A stretch of 64,000 nt of DNA. Origin: Porphyra umbilicalis (taxonomy: Eukaryota; Rhodophyta; Bangiophyceae; Bangiales; Bangiaceae). The notes under the pieces were generated by a model, which worked only from the letters and a program-made list of their open reading frames with translations, ran no database searches and was not told the DNA's origin. The position numbers were made by a program, and so were the translations under genes. Below, piece after piece: positions 9,830 through 21,018 of the stretch. Positions within the stretch are counted from its first letter, which is position 1. The number at the start of each line of letters is the position of its first letter. The DNA lies in contig KV918898.1 of NCBI GenBank assembly GCA_002049455.2, positions 1 through 64,000 of the forward strand, read 5' to 3'.

Positions 9830-10657
9830 ATGGCACCCGCTACAGCTTTTGCGGCGCCGTTCACCACAGTGACGGCCGCCACCCGCCTGCTCGGGGCTGG
9901 CCACTGCGGCTGGGCTGCCTCCCCCACAACCTCCCTCCGCGCCTCTCGCTCGCTCCGGCGGGCGGGCGGCCCTGCGCGCACCCTCCTCCGGCGCACGCCC
10001 AGCGCGACGGCGGCCACCCCCCCCCCCGCAGTCTTTGACAAGGCCCTTGTCACCATGCCCTCGGCGGACGGCATGCGCGCGCGCCCCTTGTCAACCGTGG
10101 CGGTGTGGTCGCTCGCAACGGGGTTGCTGTGGTACGGGTTTTACAAGTTCCTCACGGAGGAGGAGCTCGTGACGACCACGGGGGAGGGGCCGGGCGCCTT
10201 CCTCTCCCTCGCGCCCTTTGTCGTTGGCATCACTGGCCCCGGGTGGCTGCCCCTCGTCGGCCTCGGCAATGGCATTGAGGGCGTCGTGGGCGGGGAGGCC
10301 CTCGCCGCGGGCGCCGCTCTCCTCGGCTTGGCGTGGATTGTCGGCGCGCAGCTGCGCCTCTACACGGCGGTCAATGGGGTGTTGCGCTCGGCGGGCGCGC
10401 CCGCGTCCATGACCTGGTGGTGGGCGCTCGTGCCGGGCTACAACATTGTCGGCGGGATCCGCCTCATCCACTTTACGGCCGTTGCCGCGGTGCTCGTCGC
10501 CGCCGCTGCAGAGGGGGGGGGCGGGGAGGCCGCCGCCGCGGCGGGCGTGGCGGCGCTCGAAGACGACGCGCTCGTGCGGCGGTTCCCGTGGATTGGCGTG
10601 CCCAAGGTGGGGGCACTCGAGCTGCTGACGACGCCGTCGTTGTGGGTCAAGTTTTGA
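9830..10657 (+). CDS. Plastid-targeted multi-spanning membrane protein, unknown function
   Basis: Starts MAPATAFAAPFTTVTAATRLL, an F-containing, Ser/Thr/Ala/Arg-rich presequence of about 65 residues typical of red-algal plastid transit peptides. Four hydrophobic stretches follow: around VAVWSLATGLLWYGF, FLSLAPFVVGITGPGWLPLV, ALAAGAALLGLAWIVGAQ, and WWALVPGYNIVGGIRLIHF with the Ala/Val-rich helix after it. The product is about 275 residues with a clean single frame and TGA at 10655. The motif TWWWALVPGYNIVGGIR may be family-specific, but I do not recognise the family. Thylakoid or envelope location is inferred from the presequence only. Confidence 0.75.
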   Translation: MAPATAFAAPFTTVTAATRLLGAGHCGWAASPTTSLRASRSLRRAGGPARTLLRRTPSATAATPPPAVFDKALVTMPSADGMRARPLSTVAVWSLATGLLWYGFYKFLTEEELVTTTGEGPGAFLSLAPFVVGITGPGWLPLVGLGNGIEGVVGGEALAAGAALLGLAWIVGAQLRLYTAVNGVLRSAGAPASMTWWWALVPGYNIVGGIRLIHFTAVAAVLVAAAAEGGGGEAAAAAGVAALEDDALVRRFPWIGVPKVGALELLTTPSLWVKF

Positions 10658-11829
10658 GCGCCCCGGCGGGTGAGTGATAGAGGCGTTGCGTGGGTGGGGT
10701 GGGCGTGGAGGTGAGGTAGGAGCAGAGTGTCAAGGCGCACGCAGATGGGCGAAAGGACGAGTTGCACGCGTCAGGTGGGAGGAAAAAGCATGTTGGTGTT
10801 GGGCGCCGCTTTCCCGTGTAGCAGTGTGCACCCCATGAGCGAGGGCTGGTGTACCAGCTGTTTGTATTTGCAGCGTGACGCGTCGTCGCCGCGCCGCAAG
10901 GACACTGCACGAGTGTGTCTGACATCTTGACAGACGTGGCGTGCCTCCCCCCACGTTCATTCCTAAACACTGCACTGAAGTGCGCCCTGCCTGCGGAGCA
11001 AGTCGTATGGCGCTACAGTGACAGAGAGGTGGGGGAAAGTTGGAAAGGGGGAGACACACAGCACCTGCCACATGACAGCACGTCGTCAAGGTCAATGACT
11101 CACGGCTGCTCACTGCCCGAAAGGCGCCGCACACCTCAGAATGACTCGCAAGAGCGACTGCAGTCGTCCTCCCGCGTCAGACGTTTTCCTGTCCTGCCGC
11201 CGCGTGCCGGCCACGCGCCTGCGAGGTGGTGGTCCCGTCCTCCACGTCCCCATCCCCACATCTGGCAGGGGTATGAAAACAAACGCGAGATTTGGCATAA
11301 GAGATTCATCCGCGATCATTGACATTGGGTGGTGGATGGGCGCCTGCACAGCCAACGGGTGGCGCTGATGTGGTCGACGACTGCGTAATGTGATGCGCGC
11401 AGATGACCGTTGGCCGGCCATTCGCCGCGCCGCGCCGCAGCTGGTCCGGAATGGGCCGTTGACGCCGCCAGTGGAAGCTTGGGTGGTGGGGGGGCGGGGG
11501 GACGCCTCCGCCTCCTGCGGTGAGCCTGCCCGGACACGGCGGGCAGGCGCGCCGCTGAGACAGACGGACGTGTCGGCAGCAGCAGCTGCCGAATCAGCAG
11601 GCGCACGGTCCGGCGTATATGAGCCCGTCATCGACTGCCCCCGAGCAGACTGTCTGGTGTCATCGCAACACGCACCTTCACTGCCTAGTCACCACTTCCG
11701 CACTGCCCCCGCACCTCGCCCTCTCCCTCCCATCGGCTATTCCCCCCTTCTCCATCGCCCTCCCGCCCGCCACTCACTTCGGCTCCATCCTCCACCTCCT
11801 CTTCCCCCCACCCCCCCCTCTCGAACATC
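10658..11829. other. intergenic, promoter side of the one-helix protein gene
   Basis: No gene recognised. A TATA-like GTATATGAG lies near 11613, about 215 bp before the next start, and the final 100 bp are C/T-rich. Light-responsive control would be expected for the downstream gene, but no element could be proven. Confidence 0.4.
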
Positions 11830-12195
11830 ATGGCCTTTGTTGCCCCCACCCTGGCCGCCGCCCGCCCGGCGGCGGTCAGCGCCCGTGCCAGTGCCTTCAC
11901 GACCACCGCCCGCCCGGCGGTCGTCGCTGCCCCCGCCGCCCGCCACTCGTCGACGGTCGTCATGGTTAATGACAACAAGCGCCGCTTCAACCGTGTGGAG
12001 AAGGCTGCCGCCGCCAAGGCCGCCGCCGCCGAATCCGGCACGTTTGGGTGGGTGCCTAAAGCCGAGATGCTCAACGGGCGGGCGGCGATGTTCGGTTTCC
12101 TGTTGGGGCTGTCGACCGAGCTCATTTCTGGCCACTCCATCTACGTCCAGGTCAAGGTGCTGCAGGCGCTCCCGAGCATCCTGTCCCCCTTCTAA
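11830..12195 (+). CDS. Plastid one-helix / high-light-inducible protein (Hlip, OHP type)
   Basis: Hlip/OHP proteins are single-helix members of the light-harvesting family that bind chlorophyll and carotenoid and protect photosystem assembly. The product (121 residues) starts MAFVAPTLAAARPAAVSARA, a red-algal plastid transit peptide. The mature part has the chlorophyll-binding motif EMLNGRAAMFGFLLGLSTEL, with the E-x-x-N-x-R triplet, followed by a short tail. One such helix only, so not a three-helix LHC. The frame is clean. The Hlip call is strong; the choice between OHP1, OHP2 and nuclear Hlip subtypes is open. Confidence 0.9.
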   Translation: MAFVAPTLAAARPAAVSARASAFTTTARPAVVAAPAARHSSTVVMVNDNKRRFNRVEKAAAAKAAAAESGTFGWVPKAEMLNGRAAMFGFLLGLSTELISGHSIYVQVKVLQALPSILSPF

Positions 12196-13529
12196 GCTGT
12201 CAGGCGATGGTCGGTTACTGCGGACTGTCCACGAGCTGCTGGTAAGGGGGGCACGTACGAGTCCAAGGGGTTCCCGCCATTGGGCTCAACGGGTTGAACT
12301 GCGAACCACTCGGTGTAGTTGCAATGTCGAATGCGATGCAACCACGGCTGTGTATATATGAGAGGCGAGGTGAGTAGGGTGTGTGGGGTAGACCAACAAC
12401 GAACAACACTTATTTCATACGACTTCGCACGACTGCCGATGTGACAGAACTAGGCTGCTACCTGTGTAACAAACTCGAAAGATCTCAGCGTGCATGCGCT
12501 CGGCGCGCCAGTCGTCAGCTCTTCGTCATGGTCAAGCGCCATCACAACCGCTCTTTTCACGTTCGCGTTCCACGAGCTACCAACCAACCTCTGCATGCGA
12601 CCAGAAGCGTAGAGTACTGCTTTTTCACTGCCTAACAACAGTGCACACAGCCACACCCGTTGCATGCAAATGCAGCCTCAGGCCACACCGTCCCGTGTGC
12701 CGCGGGGCGTCAAGTGCCCACGGCGCTGCCACCACGCCACCAGCATCGCAGAGTCCATTGGCGCTCGAGGGTCATGCGCTTGCCAAATCCCGGGTGCACC
12801 GTCCATATTTGTGGAAACCCCGAACAAATTGTATGAGTTCAGATTGGAGCGAAATCTGCAGCGATTGGTGCCTGGTCGCAACCGCCGGTGCGTTGCGCAA
12901 CGTACTCGACGCACTGCCGCCCCGCATTCCGTCCTCGCGCCGCAGCGGCTACACGACCCGACCAGTGGACGCAAACGGGACAGGGGATGGGATCCCTCGA
13001 CGCGTGACCGACCCAGTTGCCAGAAACGCAAGCCCCCGCCTACGTTGCCGCCGAGACGCGGCCCAACTCCGGAGCGTAGACACGACGATGGATTTCCATC
13101 ACCTCGCGCTGCGCGTCCCACAAACCCCGCCCCCGACACGCCCGTCGCACAGCGCCCCTCCAGGCCGACGTAGCACCGTCAGGACGCGCGGCGCGGGCTC
13201 CAACGTGCCACTCACACCGCTTGCCGCCGCCGGCTGTTGGTGATGCCGTAGGGCAGGCGCGCTGGGCGATGCCTGCGTGGCATCTTCCCGATGGAGCAGT
13301 GCCCCGTGCTGAGCGCTGAGGCAAAAGGAGCTGCCAGACGGTTCCTGAGAGGGGGCACGCGCAGCCGGGACGCCGATGCTCAGCTGCCCCAACAGGTACA
13401 AAACCCCCTCCTCATCGCCGCTGACAACTCCCGCCCGAGTCAGCCCGCTGACTTGTCAGGCCCCCAACGCACGCCCACCTGTCGCCCTTTGTCCTTGCGC
13501 TGCCATCTGCTTCGCCCCAGCTGCCCGCC
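12196..13529. other. intergenic, one-helix protein to DOMON gene
   Basis: A TATATATGAG stretch occurs near 12353. Overlapping open frames on both strands lack recognisable domains. Sequence just before 13530 is C/T-rich. Confidence 0.4.
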
Positions 13530-14684
13530 ATGATCTTCCGGTCGGCCCGCCTCCTCTCCCTCGTCGCTCTCGCGGCGGCGGCGGCCGCCGCCCTCCCCCC
13601 CCCCGCCGCCGCCCAAAACCCCGCCTGCACCGTCACCGCCGGCGGCGTCACGACCATCTTTTACCACTGCACGCCGCTCGGGGGCAACCCCGGCGCGCAT
13701 GTCAAGCACTACTGGACGATCAACCCGACGGTGCTCGCGGCGGCCTTTACGAGCCCGTCGACCGGCTGGGCGGCGTTTGGCCTTCGCGGCGACCGGGGGG
13801 ACCCCGTCCGCGCCGTCGTCGGCTACTCGACGGCCGCGGCGTCTGCAGACGCGGCCGTGGCCGTCTATGAGCTCCCCGCCGGCGGGTGGGCGGGCGCGCA
13901 GCGGCTGAGCGACGGCGCCGCCGCCGCCGCCGGCTATGTCAACCTGCGGGTGACGCGCGGCGCAGACGGGCTGGCAGTCACGTTTGACCGCCTCCGCGTC
14001 GCGGCGCCGGTCGTTGGCGACGCCACCAACCAAATCCTGTGGGCGGTTGGGGGGGCGGTGGCGGCGCCGCCGGCGCTCGGCCCGCCGGCCGCGAGCGTAC
14101 TGTCGGGCCTGCAGTACGTCGTTGGCGCGGGGGAGGGCCTCGACCCGTCGGCGACGCCGCCGGCGGCCGCGCCGGCGCCGCCCGCGCCGACGGCCGTGCC
14201 GGCGCCGCCGCCATCGGCCGCGCCGACGGCGGTGCCGACGGTCACGGCCGCACCGCTGCCACCGGCCGCGCCGTCGCAGCCGCCGGCGCCCGCCGCGACG
14301 CCGACGTGCATCCCGCCCCCGCCGCAGCCGGCGTGCATCCCCGTCGGTCCCGTCGTGCCGGCGGCAACGCCACCGCCGCCAGTGCCGACGGCGCCGCCGG
14401 TGCCGACGGCCGCGCCGTCGCCGCCGCCGGCGGCACCCGCCGCGACACCGACGTGCATCATGCCACCGCCGCAGCCGGCGTGTATCCCCATGGTCGAGGC
14501 GCCGGTGACGGCGCCGCTGCCGCCGCGTGGGGGTGGCGCCGCCGCCGCCTGCGCGCCGTCGGGCAAGCGGTGCGCGGCGCCCGCGCACGGCGTGGCGCCC
14601 GTGCCTTGCTGCAACGATGGAGACCACTGCAAGGTCGTCAATGCGTATTGGCACTATTGCGCGTCGAAACAGTATGACCCGTGA
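13530..14684 (+). CDS. Secreted DOMON-domain protein with Pro-rich linker and Cys-rich tail
   Basis: The start MIFRSARLLSLVALAAAAAAA followed by PAAAQ is a classic signal peptide. Residues about 30-200 look like a DOMON domain (haem- or sugar-binding beta-sandwich): HVKHYWTINPTVLAAAFTS, STGWAAFGL, VAVYELPAGGW, VNLRVTRGADGLAVTFDRL. A long Pro/Ala/Thr linker contains two copies of a TPTCI-PPPQPACIP module, about 45 residues apart. The C-terminus has eight cysteines (CAPSGKRCAAP, VPCCNDGDHCKVV, HYCAS), resembling a small disulphide-knotted module. An extracellular matrix or cell-wall role is likely. Single clean frame of 384 residues. Confidence 0.75.
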   Translation: MIFRSARLLSLVALAAAAAAALPPPAAAQNPACTVTAGGVTTIFYHCTPLGGNPGAHVKHYWTINPTVLAAAFTSPSTGWAAFGLRGDRGDPVRAVVGYSTAAASADAAVAVYELPAGGWAGAQRLSDGAAAAAGYVNLRVTRGADGLAVTFDRLRVAAPVVGDATNQILWAVGGAVAAPPALGPPAASVLSGLQYVVGAGEGLDPSATPPAAAPAPPAPTAVPAPPPSAAPTAVPTVTAAPLPPAAPSQPPAPAATPTCIPPPPQPACIPVGPVVPAATPPPPVPTAPPVPTAAPSPPPAAPAATPTCIMPPPQPACIPMVEAPVTAPLPPRGGGAAAACAPSGKRCAAPAHGVAPVPCCNDGDHCKVVNAYWHYCASKQYDP

Positions 14685-17600
14685 GGTCGGGCTGGGGGGT
14701 GCGGCGGCAGAGCGTGGCGGGCGGGTGTGTAGGAGAACCAAAAAAACAGCACTGGTGGTTTCCTTCTGCCCTGTGGTACGATCTTGAGTGTCGCGCGGGG
14801 GCTGCCTCTCGGCGCGGAGACCGATCACAGTCGTGATGCGCAATGACAGCGGCGGCAGAGGACCACTGGCCAGGTAAGACGCACGTTTGGGTATCGTGTC
14901 GCTTCCTGTATGGGAAGCGAAGCGATACACAAGCGTGCGTCTTGCCGTCGAGCCAGCGGCGCTAGGAGGTCGATGTTCCCAGTACTGTAAGATTTCAGTT
15001 GCCAACCAAAAGACAGCGGATGTCAGGAGCTTCGTACCATCGTCGCTGCCAACATTGGGACTGCCTGCTGCTTTTGAGTGTCGCGCCGCTGGCCGAGAGC
15101 TGCATGACGCCATGTCGCGTCGAGTAGAGCGACGGTGCGCAGTACTTCATGCGCGTGTTTGTCTCAGCTGAGCGAGCCCGCATCTGCCGTGGAAAGAGGG
15201 ATGAGCTTTGCGCCAGCCTCCTCCTGGCTGCTTTTTAGCATTACAATGGCAGCATGAGACATGTGTCTCTGTCAGCCCAGAAACTCACCTCTGCAGCACC
15301 TCACGTTGCACGCGCTTCGACCGCTCAGTGCTTTTTGGCAGCTGCCGTTGTGAGTGAGTCAGCCTGCTCGTCTCTCCGTCTGGTGTTGGTTGGGCCTCGC
15401 TCTTCTCTGCCTGAGGATGGTCCTGGCGTGAGGCCAGCCACCGCATTGGGAAGGTCCCGCATACTGGGCAACGGACCGCCACACAATCCAATCGGCTTGG
15501 CCGCCCACCCAAAATCATGCGCAACCGTGCTTGAGACGGCCCCTGTGGGGCACTCCCAAGGGAGGCAGCACATGGTCGACGCCCCCACCGAGGACCGATG
15601 GAATCCCACCTCGGGAAAAAGCCTGTGTCATCAAAGCAGCTTGCTCGCAGCCTCCACGTCGCCGACTCAGTAGGAAGGAGGGTCTGGCATTACACCTTCA
15701 CAGAAAAAGGGCCGTGAGTCAAGTTGCTGAGAGCCCGGCGCAAGCGTTCGTTCCGTCCAAACACGGTGCGGTGTGGCGGTCGTGGCGAGGTTCTTTGCAG
15801 CGCTCGTCCTCCGTCGGATGCTGTTCCGCTTCTCTGGAAGCACCACAGCGGTGCCCCGCGGCGGCAGTTGCTTCTGTCGGGCCTTTTCTCCCCCGACTTG
15901 TACTCAGATTGTGTTGAATCTTTAATCGCTATCGGGACTCCTTCCGGGCCACCTTTGCATATGGGCTGCACCGGTGCGGGGATGATGATCCCGGGACGTG
16001 CAGGGCCTATGGACTTGCGATGGATGTCTCTGTGCCTCGGGCGGGGTCAACTGTCAGGCTCACAGACTGAGCCGATTTACTCGGAGACCTAACCTACAAC
16101 GCCGGGTTTCGCTGTTGCAGCCGGATTGGTTGGAGCCGAGGCGTCTTTTTCTCTGACCACTGAGGGGTCGCGTAAGTCCTCGCTGGTTCCCGCTCGAAGA
16201 AGATGCGCCACGACGGCGGGCGCCGTCCTCGCTGGCCGGGAAGGGAATCCCGCCATGATGGACGTGTGACGTCCTGGGGTCTGCCGCGGGACGTTGGCGA
16301 CTCGGCATCATCGAAGCCTCATCGCTCCATCCATCCTTCGAAATATGGGTCGATGAAGGCAATCGAGATTCTCATGGAGTCCATCGAACCAAAGTGACTC
16401 GATGTATGGATCTCAGCGATAGTGTATGTTCAGTTTACAACTTAGATGTATTTGCTGCGCCAGTAATCTCAGCAGACCTCCGTTTCGCCGTTGTGGAGAC
16501 CATCTCGTTCGCGAGGACGGGTGCCGGGAACACGCTTGGCTGGGTCTGTGCAAGCAAAAAACCCCGCAATGTTGCCGCACTCTGAGCACCACGAAGCACG
16601 AGCCAGCGGACTGCGAGCGTCCAACACATCCGTCGTTTGTGCAGTCAAGACGTCGAAAGGCCGTGTCTCACGGGAACACACCGCAGCCCTATGCCATGCG
16701 TGTCTGTGTCCCAGCTTCACGAATCGGTGCTCGGACCTTGACAAAACGATGTCGAGCTTGGCCATGTCGAAGATGGCCACGTGATGAGATGCCAGGCAAT
16801 ACATACAAGCGGGTTTGTGTACTTTTTGTAAATGTGTCGGCACGGATTCTCAGACCCATCGGCCGCTGGCTTCACTCTCATCCATCGGCACAGAACTCAT
16901 CGAAGCTCTAATCTATGTCCATTGAAATGTCCACGTCCCAATCTCATCGGGAAAGGGCCTTCGATGAAAAAAAGTGCAAGTAGACGATGGGAGAGGCCCA
17001 CAAGAATATTCAACACCGCTTGGCTGAGGCCGAGGCGTGTCTGCTATGGCCACGTTCAATGCGCACCCGCGGCCGCCTTAGTGAGGGGTAGTACGCGGTC
17101 ACCTGGTTGTCTGATTTAGGCATGACGTTTGCGCTATTCGGCCACGGCGGCGTCACAGCGGTCCTTTTTGTGCACCATGACATCTGTGTGGCAGAGCACA
17201 GCGTGGCGGTCGCCTCCTCTGCCCCGCCAGGCGACAACGGGGACCCGTGCTGACCGCGAGTTTACAGACAGCACAAGACAACACAAAGCCCGCCACAGCG
17301 CGCGGGAGGCACAGCGAGGTGCCGGTTTTCGGCCACGCAGACTGTAAACAGGAAACACTGCGGCCAACACCCGCGCGTCCCTCTGAAGCCTCGCGCCAAT
17401 CGGCTGACTGCCCGTCCACGGCGTGGAATCACGCCTGTAGCGCTATGGCAGAGTCGTCGCGCGAGGCGCCCACGTAGCAAAATTAACTCCAGAGGCAGCT
17501 GACAGTGCAGCGAGTTCATCGCTGCACCCTCACAGCGGGACGCCTCACTTCGTGTGGCTAGTGTGGGCGCCGCATGGCCAGAAGCGGTTGCAAAGGCGGC

Positions 17601-17963
17601 GTGGCCGCGGGGCCCGCCCTTGAGCCGACGGAATGGGTGTTGCGGTGGCGTGTCGCCCGCGCGCGTGCGCGCGGAGACCGAAACACGTCAGCGAGTTGAG
17701 CATAAAGGGCACAGCATCTGTTGCGATCTCGAGTTGGAAGTCACCCTCCCCACGTCGACAGCGCCCCTGCTCTCGCTTGCCCTTTCTCTCGGACAACCAC
17801 GCTCACCCTTGTAGCGCTGCGGACTCACTGCCCGAGCAGCCTGTCCTTTTCCGACCAGTCTTTGTCGCGCCCGCTGCACGCTTCCGTCTCTCGCGGCCGC
17901 GTGTATGCTCCTGACCTACCATCACGTTTCCCCCATTCGTGGGGTCTGTAACTCCTCACCAAG
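14685..17963. other. 3.3-kb region without identifiable gene
   Basis: Moderate GC, with short overlapping open frames on all strands, none over about 160 residues with a domain I recognise. Base composition is lower in GC than the flanking genes, so it may hold decayed mobile elements. No tRNA-like structure was seen. Confidence 0.4.
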
Positions 17964-18833
17964 ATGTTGCTGCTTCCCCTAACCGTCGCCCGCGCCGTCG
18001 GGTCCGCCCTCGCTGGCGTCGTGCACGCGCCCTTTCGGCACAGGAGCTCCGCCGGCAGCGGCACGCCCAAGAAGGGCTCCCCGACGCCCACCCCCCGCCG
18101 CATGAGCGTCGACGCGGCTGAGCTCTACCGCGTCCGCCCCGGCGGTGGCCGCACGTCCATCGATGGATCGGCCCGCCCGGCACCCGCCCGCCGCGCATCG
18201 ATCGACGGGAGCGTCAAGCCCCCAGGCGCCGGTGGCCGCCGCTCGTCCATCGACGCGGGGCGCCGCATGCCCATTGACAAGAGCCGCCGGGCGTCCATTG
18301 ACCAGGGCCGGTGGCGGCCGTCACCGCCCTCTGCCGCCGGGCGGACTGCCTCTCACGCCGCCGCGCCGTCGCAGGCCGCCGGCCGCCCGAGGCGGGGCAC
18401 CCACGAGGCGGGCGCGCGGGTGCCGCCGACCGGTGCGACCCCCCCCCTGGCGCCCCCCCGGCCCGCCGCGCCGCCGTCGAAGGACGGGTCTGGCGAGGAC
18501 GACGGTGACGCCTTCCCCCACCGCCCGTCGCTTGACCGCGCCCCGACGGGCACCGAAGTGCGCGCGTGGGCGGGCGCGCCGGCCGGCGGGCACGCGCCGG
18601 CGGCGATTGCGGTCGGCGGCGTGGCGGCGCGGACGGATTTTGATCGGGTGCCGACGCGCACCGAGGTGCGCGCCTATGCGGGCGCGGCGCCGGCGCCGGC
18701 GGGGCGGCCGGCGGTGACGATTGAGGGGAGGGTGTCGTCGTCGTCGGTCGGCGGCGGCGGCCATAAGGGGAAGAAGCACCGGCATGTGGCCAAGGCGTCC
18801 AAGGGACTTTTCACCAAGGCCTTAGCGGTTTAA
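17964..18833 (+). CDS. Basic disordered protein with repeated R-x-S-I-D phosphosite-like motifs
   Basis: 289 residues from ATG 17964, with a hydrophobic start (MLLLPLTVARAVGSALAGVV) that could be an anchor or targeting peptide. The rest is Pro/Ala/Arg-rich and probably disordered. Residues about 46-115 contain seven spaced repeats of a basic-S/P-I/V-D motif: RRMSVD, GRTSID, RRASID, RRSSID, RRMPID, RRASID and a variant. These match the R-R-x-S consensus of basophilic (AGC/PKA-like) kinases. Two later repeats share T-x-TEVRA-W/Y-AGA (about 190 and 225). The C-terminus is Lys/His-rich. No known family; a phosphorylation-controlled scaffold is a guess. Confidence 0.6.
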   Translation: MLLLPLTVARAVGSALAGVVHAPFRHRSSAGSGTPKKGSPTPTPRRMSVDAAELYRVRPGGGRTSIDGSARPAPARRASIDGSVKPPGAGGRRSSIDAGRRMPIDKSRRASIDQGRWRPSPPSAAGRTASHAAAPSQAAGRPRRGTHEAGARVPPTGATPPLAPPRPAAPPSKDGSGEDDGDAFPHRPSLDRAPTGTEVRAWAGAPAGGHAPAAIAVGGVAARTDFDRVPTRTEVRAYAGAAPAPAGRPAVTIEGRVSSSSVGGGGHKGKKHRHVAKASKGLFTKALAV

Positions 18834-20246
18834 GGGAAGGCGGCGCGACGTTGCAGCATGCGTGGCGCAGGCGTGTCCGCGGGTGTGATGGGGTGGGGTG
18901 GCGCCGTGGTGGACCGTCCACGACCTCCTCCGTTGGCCTCGCGGTGCCCGCAGCACTGTACAGACGTAAGAGCAAACTAAAGCAAGTGTGTATTGGTATC
19001 ATGAGAGCGCCCTCCCCAGCTGTCCTGGCCACTTATATGTATCACTTGTGGCCCGGGCGAGGCGGTCACCCCGTCTGCGCCGCTCCCTCCGACCACCCCG
19101 TGGCGGTCTCTGGGCATCCCCCATCACGCCCTGGCCGGCCGTCCGCCAAGCCGTCGTCTGCAGTGCGGCCGCCACATCCGTCCGTCCGGCCCCTGGTGGC
19201 GGCCGTGGTGACGACGCGGGACGGAGCGAAGATGGTCGGTGCTTTTGTTGTAGCGGCAACGACGGTGGCGGCGTCGCCGACAGGCGGCACAGACTGCTTG
19301 GGCGCCGGCATGCGTGCAGGCAACCGCCGGCCCGCGGTGCCGGGAGCAGCGCGAGGCGTAGGTGGGTGACGGCGGCAGCCGGAGGCACCAGGTGCCCGGG
19401 GGCACCAGGTGCCCGGGGGCACCAGGTGCCCGGGGGCACCAGGTGCCCGGGGGCACCAGGTGCCCCGGGGCACCTGGTGCCCCCGGGCAGCCGGGGGCCC
19501 CCGGCTGCCGCCGTCACCCACCGAGCAGGTCCTCCAAGAATACGAGCAGCGAGTCGTCGGGCAAGCGTGGCCCCGGGGACTGCGCCGCGATCTCGGTGGT
19601 AGATGGGGGGGCTACTCATGGAGGTGCGCACCCGTCGTGCACGTTCGCGCCTCCTTTTCAAAAAACCAAACGGCATCCAGAAAAGAAGTAGTCCCATTCT
19701 GTGGCAGTGGGCGAGCCCCCCCCCCCCCTCGTACCGGCATGCCCCAGCGCCCATCCATTCGACGGTAGCGCTGGTCGCCACCTCGGCGCCTCCTTGGAGC
19801 ATTTGAAGGGGGGGGGGAGGTGTGTATGAGCGGCGCGTGCAGAGACCCTCGGGCGTGGTAGCGGTGCGCGCGTCGTCCCCCGCCGCCCGCGTCATCCGTC
19901 TCGCGCGCTCTCTTCTTTTGGCGTCACGGGGGGGCGGGCGGGGGCGCCTGCTGTGTGCGTCTAGTCGGCGCTGGAGTGCCGGCGGGGGTGCCGTCTGCGT
20001 CTGCGTTTGGGTGCGTCCGGGGCTCGTGCCGTTGCCCGCCGTTGCCTTGGCGTCGGTGCGGCATTGTGGGCAGCCGCCGTTGCCCCGACTGGCCTGGTCG
20101 CCTCGAGCTTGCAGAGTGTTGTCCGTCGCCCCCCCGCCCCTGTATTCCCTTCTCTCGACGCTTCTGGTGCTTCCGTGGCGGTGCTGCTGCATTCCCGCCT
20201 TACCTCGCACCCTCCCCCCCCCCCCCCTCCCGCCCCCCCGTGTACC
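18834..20246. other. intergenic with foldback element
   Basis: No gene found. It contains the nested palindrome at 19361-19522 and ends in a C-rich leader before the RING gene. Confidence 0.4.
19361..19522. repeat. foldback element: 22-bp inverted repeats around tandem hairpin units
   Basis: Positions 19361-19382 and 19501-19522 are perfect 22-bp inverted copies. Between them lie four to five tandem copies of a 17-bp unit (CACCAGGTGCCCGGGGG), each itself able to pair. The last unit is joined to its own inverse as a perfect 26-bp palindrome (19454-19479). The whole 162 bp could fold as one long hairpin. Probably a MITE-like foldback element. Confidence 0.85.
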
Positions 20247-20630
20247 ATGGCCCCCCCCATCGCCGCTGCTGTTTTTACCGTCACCGTGGCCATTGCCATC
20301 CTCCGCCGCCACCGCCGCCGCGCCGCCCGCGTCTCGGTCACCGCCGTCGTCACCGCCCGGTCCGTGGAGCGCCTCGCCGCCCTCTTCCCCGTGTCCCCCC
20401 CCTGCCCTCCCCCGCCTCCCCGTGCATCATTTGCCTCGACGACCTCGACACGGGCCCCGTGCGGCGGCTACACTGCTCCCACACCTTCCACGCCGCCTGC
20501 CTCGACGAGTGGGTGACGGCCGCGACCGCCGCGCATGTGTCCGGGGACGGGCCGGAGGGGCGCCTCGACAGCCTCGGCGCCGCCGCCCGCGCGTTGCCGG
20601 GCGGCTGGTGGGGGTGGGGGCGGGGGCGGC

Positions 20631-20670
<40 letters not shown>

Positions 20671-21018
20671 GGCGGCAGGCCGCAGCGGCGGTGGCGGCGG
20701 CGGTGGTGGGAGCGCGTCGCCGCGCGACTACTTTTGGGCGACCCCCCCGCGTGCCCCACGTGCCGCTCCCGCCTGCCCGTCGTGGAAGCGGATGACGTTA
20801 TGGGGTTGGCCAAAACGGCCATGGAGTGTGGGGGGACGGGGCCGAATTGGGCCATGGCCATGCTACTCGCGCACTCCAACCCGACCGTCAATGACACGTC
20901 GTTTGGGGGGGGGAGCGCCGGCTTTTACGACCGGTGGCGGGCCGAGGACGAGGCGCACGCGCGGGCGATGGCGGCGCACGAGGCGGCGGCCGCACGGGAA
21001 GCCGAGGGGATGTACTGA
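20247..21018 (+). CDS. RING-H2 finger protein with N-terminal membrane segment, probable E3 ubiquitin ligase
   Basis: From ATG 20247 (MAPPIAAAVFTVTVAIAILRR) there is one transmembrane helix, then a basic stretch. The RING finger is CIICLDDLDTGPVRRLHC, SHTFHAACLDEW and, after an unusually long insertion of about 90 residues rich in Gly, CPTCRSRLP. The tail ends FYDRWRAEDEAHARAMAAHE. The three parts lie in three frames: the changes fall at a C8 run (20395-20402) and a C7 run (20742-20748), again pointing to run-length errors. RING-H2 proteins of this layout usually ubiquitinate membrane or secretory targets. The long loop between the sixth and seventh ligands could instead contain an intron. 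Confidence 0.75.
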
